From Thalassotalea fonticola (GTDB lineage Bacteria; Pseudomonadota; Gammaproteobacteria; Enterobacterales; Alteromonadaceae): a stretch of DNA of 64,000 nt. The DNA is taken from positions 1,178,001-1,242,000 of the forward strand of contig NZ_CP136600.1 of assembly GCF_032911225.1 (NCBI RefSeq), read 5' to 3'. Numbering within the stretch: position 1 is the first letter of the stretch; each line of letters begins with the position of its first letter. Of the stretch, positions 17,703-25,802 are shown piece after piece. Position numbers and translations under genes: made by a program. The notes below the pieces were generated by a model that saw nothing but the letters and a program-made list of their open reading frames with translations, had not been told where the DNA came from and ran no database searches.

Positions 17703-19175
17703 TCACTGTTTGATCAAATCACCAATCATGTATTTTCGGTCATGCCACTCTTGGGTTGGCGAATACATACGGTACAACAGGAAGAACCCCTTATTAGGCA
17801 AGGTTTGCACCCAGTTTGATTTTCCTTGTGGTTTGGTCGATGAAAACGTAACCGTAACAGAACCATCTTCATTCGTTACTAGCTCACCTTGACTATCAAA
17901 CCCGCCTGAACGCTGTTCTGTCGCTAATATGCTGCGCGACTGGTTGTCATATGCCATGAAACTCCAAAAACGTTTCATCGGCGGGTTTGGTGGTAACGTC
18001 ACAGTATAAACTTCGTTGCCATCAAGAGCTTCACCTTTATCATCAGTAGTCGTCATTAAATATGAGCTGCCCTTGCCATCAAACTTAGCAGTCATAAGTG
18101 GCGTAATGCCTGTAGCTACATAATGAAACGCTGTGCGATCATCTAGGTATAACGCGCCGTCTTTAATAAACTGATATGACATAGTGCTACCAAACGGTAA
18201 AAACCAGTTGCGTTTATCTCCATAAAAATATGAGTCTTTATTTGACGGTCTAAAGGCTTCATTACGAGCATGAACATTGGCGATACCCGCAGCTTCTTTC
18301 AGTGCTTCAAGTTGCTCACCCTTAGGATTAAATGGTTTGCCCTTTTCAATGCCTATTTTTGCAAGTAAACCGCGATAATGCGGGTCACCAGATGTTACTG
18401 GCTCATATTGGATCATTTCATTTAATTCATGATAAAAGTCTTCATTATTAGCATGAACCGTATTCATTTTAACGCCACTAATATCCATGTATTTGACTTT
18501 GCTAGCCCCTTCACCTAAACGGTACATTTTAAAAGTTTCTTTAAATTGTTTTATTTGTTTAGTATCGGCATACCTAAACGCAACCCAATGTTTGTACGTC
18601 GGTGTTGTTAATACTATATGGCCTTCTGGTATTTCTCCTTTATAACTGTCATGTACAACAATATATTTAGCGCCTTTACCTGCGTCTTCAGGGTTACCAA
18701 CACCAATATCACCAACATATTGAAAAAATGCATCATCGATAAAACCTAATACTGGTGTTTTAAGGTCCATAACTATTGGCCCATTTTTTACATCAACACT
18801 AAATAATGCATATGGAGTACTGGTATTACCGGTTAACCATAAGCTCTTACTATCTAAAAATGATTCACTGATCGGAATAACTTTATTTGATGTAGCGCCT
18901 ATCGATTCTAAACCAACTTGAATTGCTTGCATTGACGAAATTTGAATACCATCAGTAAATACATTCACCGCCCTTTGAATATACATGTAACGCTGAACTT
19001 TACTCATGGTTTCATCAGACGGGTAACCGTCTTTAAAATGTAAATCACCAACAGCTTGAGTTTTAACTACATCAGGCGTGGTTATATTGGCGGGGATATC
19101 GGAATTTGCAATTACCGAGCTGGTAAAAATGCAACTCGCTAAGACTAAACTGGTCGTTATTTTGGTAAATTTCAT
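17703..19175 (-). CDS. secreted DUF1254/DUF1214 protein (second of pair)
   Basis: A 490-residue protein with a signal peptide (cleavage near VIANS, about 23). It has the two-domain layout of DUF1254 (roughly 60-190, with NTSTPYALFSVDVKNGP) followed by DUF1214 (roughly 360-480, with the conserved PPNPPMKRFWSFMAYDNQSR region and the closing YSPTQEW). The biochemical role of the family is unknown. It is predicted to be periplasmic or exported. AGGGAT precedes the ATG. It lies 183 nt downstream of a second, divergent homologue and probably shares its operator-controlled transcript. A lone TCACCC half-site at 19281 lies in the gap. Within the island it may pre-process or bind the hydrophobic substrate; that is inference. 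Confidence 0.85.
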   Translation of the reverse strand: MKFTKITTSLVLASCIFTSSVIANSDIPANITTPDVVKTQAVGDLHFKDGYPSDETMSKVQRYMYIQRAVNVFTDGIQISSMQAIQVGLESIGATSNKVIPISESFLDSKSLWLTGNTSTPYALFSVDVKNGPIVMDLKTPVLGFIDDAFFQYVGDIGVGNPEDAGKGAKYIVVHDSYKGEIPEGHIVLTTPTYKHWVAFRYADTKQIKQFKETFKMYRLGEGASKVKYMDISGVKMNTVHANNEDFYHELNEMIQYEPVTSGDPHYRGLLAKIGIEKGKPFNPKGEQLEALKEAAGIANVHARNEAFRPSNKDSYFYGDKRNWFLPFGSTMSYQFIKDGALYLDDRTAFHYVATGITPLMTAKFDGKGSSYLMTTTDDKGEALDGNEVYTVTLPPNPPMKRFWSFMAYDNQSRSILATEQRSGGFDSQGELVTNEDGSVTVTFSSTKPQGKSNWVQTLPNKGFFLLYRMYSPTQEWHDRKYMIGDLIKQ

Positions 19176-19358
19176 ATAATTATCCCTGTAAAAATTTAAA
19201 ATTAATCATTGAAAGATTATTACGAATAAATCGGTTTATGTTGAAGTTGTTGACACATTACATTTATAGATTTTGTGTTTTCACCCGCTAATTCAAATTC
19301 AGCACTATTTTATTGCTATAACCCCGACTCAACGGGGCTATATAAGATAAAAGTAAAT

Positions 19359-20771
19359 TTACTTAACGAGTTCAATATCGTTTAATTCAAAACTACCGTC
19401 ACGTAAACCTGGCGTTGGTCCATAAAAGCGGAATAACAGGAAGAAACGGCGGTCGTTGGTTGGTATCCAATTAGACTCTAAGCCTTTAGGCGCTTTAGGT
19501 CCCATATAAATGGTAGTACTGCCGTCTTTATTTTTCTTCATATCCATATCTGAATCGACACTACTTTTGGAAATATCCCTTAAGTATGAGGCTGTTTCTA
19601 AGTCGTAAACTGTTATTGCCCAGAAATCTTTTGCAGGTACATTTGGTGGAACAACTAACTTGTAGTTTTTATTACCATCTAACCATTGGCCGTCAGCGGT
19701 TTCTGCTAAATCTAAATAAAAGGTGGCGGTACCATAGTTTTTTACACTTGAAATTATTGCGTAGTAAACAGAGCCTCGAGCACTATAGTCATAATAGCTT
19801 GGGTACTCATAGCTCATTTCTGTTTCAATAGCGCCAGGAGGTAATAATAAACTCCATTTTTTGCCCGGGTACATCCACGGGTTTAGATGACGATGATATT
19901 GCTCAATCATAAATTCTAAGGCTTGCGGCGCGGCTTTAGCATAAATTGCTTTCATGCTGTCATCTGGCTTAAAGGCTTTGCCTTTTTCAATGCCAATGCG
20001 TTTTAACATGCCCATCATGGTAATGTTTTGTTTTTCTACCACTTCTTCTTGAATGATTTCATTTAAGTCAGTGTAAATGCTTTGGTCTAAAACAGGCGTG
20101 CCTTCTAGTATTTTTCCATAAATATCAACATAGTTATTCTTAGGTGGGTTAGTCGCTTGTGCTAAAGGGTAAACTTTTATTGTTTTCGCAAAGTCAGCAG
20201 CTTTTTTTAAATTTTCAGGCGTCGGACCACCTTGCATGATCGGTCTTAATATCGCAAAACCGTTATTGGTACGTTGTTCATAAGTATAAGCTCTATCTAA
20301 AAGTGGTCCTTGGTAACCTTTAGGTAGTAAAATATATTTAGCGCCGCGCCCTTTATCACGTCCTGCCGCGCCAACATCATCAATTGGTCGCTGCCATGCG
20401 TCCATTAACGTACCAAAAATACCAACACCATCAGCAGAAGGTGGTATTTCAACTACCATAGGCCCGTTCTCAATATTCCAAAAAAAGCTTACATAAGGTG
20501 TGGTATTGTTAGGTGTGGCAGTTTGGTACTTCCAATCCTGAACTTTACTGTTGTAGGCAATATCGTTCATTTTCACACCTAATGCCGTATGACCATCTCG
20601 ATACCCTTTATAGTTAAGTAATGGCATTGACCAAACTACGGCTTCTATAGCACGACTGTGAGTCATTTTCTCACTGATAGTCTGCTCTTTAGCCATACTG
20701 CTGGTGCAACATATAAAAAATAGCAATATCCCTAGAACAGAGTGAATCAATGTGGTTACAGATTTGTTCAT
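19359..20771 (-). CDS. secreted DUF1254/DUF1214 protein (first of pair)
   Basis: A protein of about 470 residues with the same DUF1254 plus DUF1214 arrangement as its downstream neighbour, but clearly diverged. I start at the ATG at 20771 (MNKSVTTLIH), which has AAGGAT at good spacing and gives a clean signal peptide ending near SSMAKEQ. The longer frame adds 14 residues without a ribosome site. Conserved segments include NNTTPYVSFFWNIENGPMV in the first domain and VPPNVPAKDFWAITVYD in the second. A perfect regulon palindrome is 131 nt upstream, so this gene is probably the head of the unit. Biochemical function unknown. Confidence 0.85.
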   Translation of the reverse strand: MNKSVTTLIHSVLGILLFFICCTSSMAKEQTISEKMTHSRAIEAVVWSMPLLNYKGYRDGHTALGVKMNDIAYNSKVQDWKYQTATPNNTTPYVSFFWNIENGPMVVEIPPSADGVGIFGTLMDAWQRPIDDVGAAGRDKGRGAKYILLPKGYQGPLLDRAYTYEQRTNNGFAILRPIMQGGPTPENLKKAADFAKTIKVYPLAQATNPPKNNYVDIYGKILEGTPVLDQSIYTDLNEIIQEEVVEKQNITMMGMLKRIGIEKGKAFKPDDSMKAIYAKAAPQALEFMIEQYHRHLNPWMYPGKKWSLLLPPGAIETEMSYEYPSYYDYSARGSVYYAIISSVKNYGTATFYLDLAETADGQWLDGNKNYKLVVPPNVPAKDFWAITVYDLETASYLRDISKSSVDSDMDMKKNKDGSTTIYMGPKAPKGLESNWIPTNDRRFFLLFRFYGPTPGLRDGSFELNDIELVK

Positions 20772-20902
20772 ACCTATTATCCTTATAATATAAAATATGT
20801 TTATTTTATTCATAAACTTAGCTTAGATAGGGATATAGTAAAATTCCAACTATCAGCAAAAATAACTAAAATAAAGTTTGAACTTTCAATAGGTAAGCTT
20901 CA

Positions 20903-20918
20903 TCACCCGTACGGGTGA
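20903..20918. promoter_or_regulatory. regulon palindrome, fully symmetric (DUF1254 unit)
   Basis: TCACCCGTACGGGTGA, symmetric including the GTAC centre, about 130 nt upstream of the DUF1254 start at 20771. Confidence 0.75.
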
Positions 20919-20948
20919 ATACTGTTAAAGTATGTAAACAACGAAAAC

Positions 20949-20982
20949 AAAACGGTCTACATGCTAAAGTGACCGTTTTTTT
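20949..20982 (-). terminator. terminator of the MaoC/thiolase unit
   Basis: AAAACGGTC (20949-20957) pairs with GACCGTTTT (20971-20979) around 13 nt. It lies 51 nt beyond the MaoC stop; T-rich sequence occurs on both sides. Confidence 0.7.
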
Positions 20983-21033
20983 AAATCATAATGTTATCTC
21001 TAAGCACCTGAACTCAAAGTAAAGTTACAGACA

Positions 21034-21435
21034 TTATATTGCCACTTCAGCAACGCCAGCCAATGTGTGAGTACCTTCAGCTTTAGTAGCAAAAATTTCA
21101 ATTCGAGCTCTTAGCTCGCCATTTTCATTAACAATATCGACAACTTCACCTGTACAGGTGATTACGTCGTGTAACTGGGTAATTGCTAAAAACCGATTAC
21201 TGAATTTTCGTAGTTTTGATTGCGGTTGCCAATTTGTTAACATTCGCCCTAAATAAGCCATCGATAACATACCATGGGCAAATACATCGTCCATGCCTGC
21301 TGCTTTAGCAAAATCACTATCAATATGAATTGGGTTATGATCGCCACTGGCGCCTGCAAATAATGCCAGCGTGCTGCGCTTTATTGCCGGAAGGGTTAAT
21401 GTTGGTAATTTATCGCCAACGTTTATATTAGTCAT
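21034..21435 (-). CDS. MaoC-like (R)-specific enoyl-CoA hydratase, catalytic subunit
   Basis: A 133-residue single hot-dog domain. The hydratase-2 signature GASGDHNPIHID is intact, with catalytic Asp32 and His37. It would add water to a trans-2-enoyl-CoA. Single-domain MaoC proteins of this size commonly pair with a partner lacking the catalytic residues, and the neighbour 11 nt upstream is such a partner. Together they resemble heteromeric hydratases such as ChsH1/ChsH2 used in steroid side-chain degradation; that is an architectural likeness only. AAGGAT precedes the start. It is last in a four-gene unit with the SDR, thiolase and partner subunit. Confidence 0.88.
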   Translation of the reverse strand: MTNINVGDKLPTLTLPAIKRSTLALFAGASGDHNPIHIDSDFAKAAGMDDVFAHGMLSMAYLGRMLTNWQPQSKLRKFSNRFLAITQLHDVITCTGEVVDIVNENGELRARIEIFATKAEGTHTLAGVAEVAI

Positions 21436-21446
21436 TTTAACAATCC

Positions 21447-21890
21447 TTAGGCGTTACGATAAACTAAAGTACACGTTGCCTTGGCAACCAATTTGGCATC
21501 TTGATTGCTGTAACTCGATTCAAGTTCAACAAATTCAAGTGCACCGCCCTTTTTAGCAAACATATTTACGATCGACGAGCTTACTTCAATGCTATCGCCA
21601 GCGTAAATACTGTCGAAATATTCAAATTCTTGTGAGCCATGTAAGAGTTTCGCTATGTCCATGTTTAACATGTTAAGTACAGGCAGCAACTCTGGTCCTT
21701 CAAGCTCTATAGTGAATGGAAACGTTGGCGGTGCTGGTATAGTTTTAAAACCGGCAGCAATTGCCGCTTGTTCATCAGTATAAATTGGATTAGTTTCGCC
21801 TATAGCTTTAGCGAACATTTTTAGGCGGCCTTTTTCAACATCAATGTTAAAGGCAGGAAATTTATACCCTACTTTAGTTTGATCTAACAT
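21447..21890 (-). CDS. FAS1-like/MaoC N-type hot-dog protein, probable non-catalytic hydratase subunit
   Basis: A 147-residue hot-dog protein of the MaoC_dehydrat_N (FAS1-like dehydratase) type. At the place of the hydratase motif it reads GETNPIYTD, so the catalytic Asp and His are missing and it probably builds the substrate tunnel for the MaoC partner encoded next. The segment PAPPTFPFTI is typical of this subfamily. It starts 9 nt after the thiolase stop, behind GGGGAAATC. The pair would supply the hydration step that neither duplicated gene set contains. Confidence 0.83.
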   Translation of the reverse strand: MLDQTKVGYKFPAFNIDVEKGRLKMFAKAIGETNPIYTDEQAAIAAGFKTIPAPPTFPFTIELEGPELLPVLNMLNMDIAKLLHGSQEFEYFDSIYAGDSIEVSSSIVNMFAKKGGALEFVELESSYSNQDAKLVAKATCTLVYRNA

Positions 21891-21899
21891 TGATTTCCC

Positions 21900-23078
21900 C
21901 TAAACCTTGCGGAACATGCTAACTACGGCAGCACCACCAAGACCAAGATTATGCTGTAAGGCAACGCGCGCACCTTCAACTTGACGTTTGCCGGCGGTAC
22001 CACGTAAATGCCAGGTAAGTTCGGTACATTGTGCCAAACCGGTCGCGCCAATTGGATGGCCTTTACTCATTAAGCCGCCTGACGGGTTAACTACAAATTT
22101 ACCGCCATAAGTATTATCATTATCACAGATAAATTGCTCTGCCTGTCCTTCGTCACACAAACCTAACCCTTCATAGGTGATCACTTCATTCGGAGTAAAA
22201 CAATCATGCAGTTCTACTACCTGAGCTTCTTCTGGTCCCATACCCGCTAGTTCATAGACTTCTTTGGCGGCTTTAGCGGTCATTTCTGAACCAATAAGTT
22301 TCATTGGATCTGTCCAGGTATCGGCAATATCAGTCGCAATTGATTGTGCGACAATTTCTACATTGGCGTTGGTTAAACCATGCTTTTTCGCAAATGCCGG
22401 ACTACAAACTACCACCGCTGCTGCGCCACACGTTGGTGGGCATGCCATAAAACGAGTCAAGTATGGCGGGAATATAATTGGTGATCCCATCACTTCATCT
22501 AAAGTGAGTTTATTAGCAAATAATGAATAGGGGTTATTTACCGCATGGCTTCGAGTTTTAACCGATACTTTGCCGAAAATATTTGGATTGGCATTATATT
22601 TTTCAATATACGCACTGCCTGCTTGGCCAAACATGCGAAGTGCTAGCGGCCCTTCAGGCGCAGTTGAAATCTCAGAAAGTTTATTTAACATAGGATCAAA
22701 CGGTGATTCTCTATCATCCCAGTGCGAGCCTAGCGCGCCTTTTTGCATTTCTTCAAAACCAAACGCTAACGCACATTCTACTGCGCCAAACTCAACCGCT
22801 TGTCGAGCTAAATAAAGTGCAGTGGAGCCTGATGAACAATTATTATTAACATTGACTACCGGAATACCAGTCATGCCCACTTCATATAGAGCATGTTGGC
22901 CACAGGTGCTGTCACCATATATATAACTGGCATAAGCTTGCTGAATATATTTGTACTCAATACCGGCATCACTCAATGCCAACTTGATCGCTTTTGCGGC
23001 CATTACTCGATACGGTTCATTCTGTCCTGGTTTAGAAAATTTTACCATTCCTACACCAGCTATACGTGTATGTGTCAT
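21900..23078 (-). CDS. SCP2-type thiolase / lipid-transfer protein (third copy)
   Basis: A 392-residue thiolase of the same branch as the copies at 12773 and 33554 but more diverged. Nucleophile Cys81 is in NVNNNCSSGST, followed by the HDCFTPNE and GGLMSKGHPIGATG motifs. It is a probable 3-ketoacyl-CoA thiolase. It is placed between the MFE-2-like SDR and the hydratase pair, so this unit alone encodes hydration, 3-hydroxyacyl oxidation and thiolysis. It begins 22 nt after the SDR stop with AGGAGTAGGA before the ATG. Its substrate may be a different chain-length or ring intermediate from those of the other thiolases; that is inference. Confidence 0.88.
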   Translation of the reverse strand: MTHTRIAGVGMVKFSKPGQNEPYRVMAAKAIKLALSDAGIEYKYIQQAYASYIYGDSTCGQHALYEVGMTGIPVVNVNNNCSSGSTALYLARQAVEFGAVECALAFGFEEMQKGALGSHWDDRESPFDPMLNKLSEISTAPEGPLALRMFGQAGSAYIEKYNANPNIFGKVSVKTRSHAVNNPYSLFANKLTLDEVMGSPIIFPPYLTRFMACPPTCGAAAVVVCSPAFAKKHGLTNANVEIVAQSIATDIADTWTDPMKLIGSEMTAKAAKEVYELAGMGPEEAQVVELHDCFTPNEVITYEGLGLCDEGQAEQFICDNDNTYGGKFVVNPSGGLMSKGHPIGATGLAQCTELTWHLRGTAGKRQVEGARVALQHNLGLGGAAVVSMFRKV

Positions 23079-23100
23079 ATTCCTACTCCTATTCCTGTTT

Positions 23101-24027
23101 CTATTTGTTTGTCTTTTTCGCTAACAGATCTAAACCAACCATATCGCCCACGGCAACAAAGGTACTGCCAATATCTAACGCTGGCTCTGATTGCTCAAAG
23201 TTGCATATGTCAGCCCAGCGCGATGCTACTTGCTCAGCACTCACGTTATTTTCAACACCAAAGGCAACGCCTTTACTGCGCTCAGTACGAATTTTTGCAA
23301 ACCAGCTTGCGCCTACTTCAAAAACACCACCATTTTCAACGCTGTTTTCATCACATAGCTTAATCACTAATGGCACAACATATTCTGGGCTAGTGGCTTT
23401 TAATATCTCCTCATCCCAAATCGTTTCCGTTAATCGAGAGCCTGCAATAGGAGCGATTACATTTGAGTAGACGTTTTTGCGAGCACCTTCAATAGCAAGC
23501 GTTTTGCCTAAACCAAGTAACGCCGATTTGGCGGCACTGTAGTTCGCCTGGCCAAAGTTGCCATAAATACCGGCCGCCGAGGTAGTGAAAATAATTCGAC
23601 CAAAGCCTTGTGCTTGCATGTATGGCCAAGCAGCTTTCGTTACGCTATACGCACCATCAACATGAACGTTAAATATCTTCTGCCAATCGCGGTCTTGCAT
23701 TTTAGTAAAGCTGACATCACGCAAGAAACCAGCATTATTTATGACAATATCAATACGGCCATAGTTATCGATAGCAGTTTGGACAATGCGTTCACCAAAT
23801 TCAACGGAGTCGTAGTTAGCAACAGCATCACCACCAAACTCTTTAATTTTTGCTACAACGCTATCAGCAGCTTTTGAATTTTCACCTATGCCACTGCCAG
23901 AGCCGCCTAAATCATTGACCACCACCTTAGCACCACGTTTGGCAAACTCTAAGGCATAAGCACGCCCCAGGCCGCCACCTGCACCGGTAACAATAACTAC
24001 TTGGTCATAAAAACGAATATTACTCAT
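23101..24027 (-). CDS. MFE-2-like SDR, 3-hydroxyacyl-CoA dehydrogenase
   Basis: A 308-residue SDR of the peroxisomal multifunctional enzyme type 2 dehydrogenase kind. It has TGAGGGLGRAYALEFAKRG at about 14-32, the diagnostic VVVNDLGGSGSG loop, NNAG at 97-100, and catalytic Ser150, Tyr163 and Lys167. In MFE-2 this domain oxidises (3R)-hydroxyacyl-CoA, the stereochemistry made by MaoC-type hydratases such as the pair encoded downstream, so the two steps match. It heads the four-gene unit. No TCACCC palindrome is seen upstream, but a 12-bp inverted repeat at 24137-24217 lies there and may be its regulatory element. Confidence 0.9.
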   Translation of the reverse strand: MSNIRFYDQVVIVTGAGGGLGRAYALEFAKRGAKVVVNDLGGSGSGIGENSKAADSVVAKIKEFGGDAVANYDSVEFGERIVQTAIDNYGRIDIVINNAGFLRDVSFTKMQDRDWQKIFNVHVDGAYSVTKAAWPYMQAQGFGRIIFTTSAAGIYGNFGQANYSAAKSALLGLGKTLAIEGARKNVYSNVIAPIAGSRLTETIWDEEILKATSPEYVVPLVIKLCDENSVENGGVFEVGASWFAKIRTERSKGVAFGVENNVSAEQVASRWADICNFEQSEPALDIGSTFVAVGDMVGLDLLAKKTNK

Positions 24028-24136
24028 TGAACAAACCTCTGCTTTATATCTTTATGCAATAGTAAAAGTTAGAAACAGGCTCTAACTTTGTTTAAATTTT
24101 AGTGACTATTAATTTAGGCAAATCGCTGAACAGCCA

Positions 24137-24217
24137 CAATGTCCGAAAAACACCATTAAATAGACTTATTTTGACCTCGGCTGTTTTGGGTAATTTTTTG
24201 GTAGGTTTCGGACATTG
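24137..24217. promoter_or_regulatory. wide-spaced inverted repeat CAATGTCCGAAA ... TTTCGGACATTG
   Basis: Perfect 12-bp arms at 24137-24148 and 24206-24217, 57 nt apart. They lie between the divergent SDR (-, 24027) and the small membrane protein (+, 24278). The spacing is too wide for a simple terminator and suits two operator sites bound cooperatively with DNA looping. The protein that binds it is unknown. Confidence 0.5.
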
Positions 24218-24277
24218 CTCTACAAGGGGAGCTCTATATGATGAGACAATAATAAATTGATTAACGAGATCTACAAC

Positions 24278-24667
24278 ATGTCATTATTTATAAATACCGG
24301 CCGGGCACTAATGTTATTGGGTGCAATTTTTTTTACAGCTATATTTTTGAAAGTAGTTTTTCAATTCGAACTATTGCCTGGTTTTAGCTATTTAAGTAGC
24401 TACCTGATGAGTTTTTGTGGCGCACTATTAGTGGCGTGGGGTCTATTAATGATTAAAACAGCCGAGCACAAAGAGTTTATACCGACAGTGGCCTACGCTA
24501 CCGGAATCATGTTGCTGTTATCTGCCATTATGCGCATAATCGCGATTTTTGTAGCACCACAAACCTTTGAATTTTTACCCGCTTTTTTTGCGCAACTCGT
24601 GCCTATTGCCGAGAGTGGTTTATTTATCATTCTTGCGGTTGTATTTTTAACTCGTTATAAACAGTAA
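24278..24667 (+). CDS. small integral membrane protein (DUF4345-like)
   Basis: A protein of about 129 residues with four predicted membrane helices (around GRALMLLGAIFFTAIFLKVV, the LSSYLMSFCGALLVAWGLLM region, the TGIMLLLSAIMRIIAIFVA region and the SGLFIILAVVFL end). It resembles DUF4345-type proteins in size and topology; the assignment is tentative. I start at ATG 24278 rather than the in-frame TTG at 24257, which has no ribosome site. It is divergent from the MFE-2-like SDR and convergent with the AraC gene, within the island but with no visible palindrome. Function unknown. Confidence 0.65.
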   Translation: MSLFINTGRALMLLGAIFFTAIFLKVVFQFELLPGFSYLSSYLMSFCGALLVAWGLLMIKTAEHKEFIPTVAYATGIMLLLSAIMRIIAIFVAPQTFEFLPAFFAQLVPIAESGLFIILAVVFLTRYKQ

Positions 24668-24673
24668 TACTTT

Positions 24674-24708
24674 TAACACTTAGATAATAATATTATTTTT
24701 CTAAGTGT
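24674..24708. terminator. bidirectional hairpin between convergent genes
   Basis: AACACTTAGA (24674-24683) and TCTAAGTGTT (24699-24708) form a perfect 10-bp stem between the membrane protein gene and the AraC gene; the last base touches the AraC stop codon. Confidence 0.65.
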
Positions 24709-25715
24709 TACTCTTCCTTGCCTCTATATACGGTAGGCGTTAAGCCGGTCCATTTTTTAAAGGCTCGTATAAAGCCACTCGGCTCACTAAACCCAGTTTT
24801 ATAGGCTATTTCTGCTATTGATAGGTGTTGTTTAGTTAAATAATAAATGGCTGAATCGCGGCGCATAAAATCTTTAATTTTTTGATAACTCACCCCTTCT
24901 TTATTCAATTTTGCCCTTAAGGTCTTTTCAGTCATAAATAGTTTATCAGCGACTAAGGTAAAGCTTGGAAAGTTATTTTCTTCAAAATCCTCAATAATCA
25001 AACGAATTTTAGCACTTAAACTTTGATCATCAATTGGCGTAAACAGTAAGTTTTGGAAGGTGTTTTTTAAGTATTGTTCTAACTCACCAGTATTTTTTTT
25101 AATAATGGGCATCGCTAAATAGTCTTTACTAAAAGACAAGCTCAGAAATGGTTGGTTAAATTTTCTAATACCCGGAAATAAGTATTGATATTCACTTTCA
25201 TGAGCAGGTGGCGAGTAATCAAAACTGGCACATCTGATTATAATATTTTTGCCAATCAGCCAACTTGCAAACCGGTGCCAGGCGTTAAGAATAAATTCGG
25301 CGAGTAAATGTTCAGGATCTAACTCTGGGTTTGCTAATACGACTCTAATTTCGACTTCATCACCTGTGGTGTAAAGCTCTAATTGATAGGCCTGACAATG
25401 CAGTTGATAGTAACCAAAACCTAACTCTAAAGCTTTGCCTAAATTGGCGCAGCTACTCATCACATGACTGGCATAAAAAAAACTGCCTATAGGTAATGGC
25501 TGCTCGATTAAACCAAAATGTTCATCATCCAGTTCTAGTATGGTTTGTTTCAGTAAATTGACAAAATTTTCAGTAGATATTCTTAAATGACTATTTTCAG
25601 CTTCATACGCAGAAATACCACAACTTGCTAATATGCTTGCTGAATCTTTTCCATGGCGATTTAACGAATTAACCAGTGCCTGTACATAATGATAAATAAT
25701 GGTATTTTTTTTCAT
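24708..25715 (-). CDS. AraC-family transcriptional regulator
   Basis: A 335-residue AraC-type regulator with an arabinose-binding-like N-domain (about 20-205) and a C-terminal double HTH (about 235-330) ending in IAYKTGFSEPSGFIRAFKKWTGLTPTVYR. Same architecture as the regulator at 3377-4411. A near-perfect regulon palindrome lies 59 nt upstream of its start, matching the 59-nt spacing at the other AraC gene. It is next to a MalT-like LuxR regulator, so control of the island by two layers is plausible. It is the leading candidate, with its paralogue, for binding the palindrome, although AraC proteins more often bind direct repeats. Confidence 0.88.
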   Translation of the reverse strand: MKKNTIIYHYVQALVNSLNRHGKDSASILASCGISAYEAENSHLRISTENFVNLLKQTILELDDEHFGLIEQPLPIGSFFYASHVMSSCANLGKALELGFGYYQLHCQAYQLELYTTGDEVEIRVVLANPELDPEHLLAEFILNAWHRFASWLIGKNIIIRCASFDYSPPAHESEYQYLFPGIRKFNQPFLSLSFSKDYLAMPIIKKNTGELEQYLKNTFQNLLFTPIDDQSLSAKIRLIIEDFEENNFPSFTLVADKLFMTEKTLRAKLNKEGVSYQKIKDFMRRDSAIYYLTKQHLSIAEIAYKTGFSEPSGFIRAFKKWTGLTPTVYRGKEE

Positions 25716-25773
25716 TAAAACGATATCTTTATGGGTTATATCTCTAAGTTAACGTTTAACCTGAATTTAGCAA

Positions 25774-25789
25774 ACACCCAAACGGGTGA
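25774..25789. promoter_or_regulatory. regulon palindrome, near-perfect copy (second AraC gene)
   Basis: ACACCC-AAAC-GGGTGA: inner arms perfect, outermost left base off consensus. It is located 59 nt upstream of the AraC start at 25715 and just past the LuxR stop. Confidence 0.7.
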
Positions 25790-25802
25790 TTTAAAGAGAG
25801 AA

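Noticed and set aside
19281..19296. TCACCC half-site upstream of the second DUF1254 gene
   Set aside because: The right arm does not match GGGTGA; only a single half-site is present.
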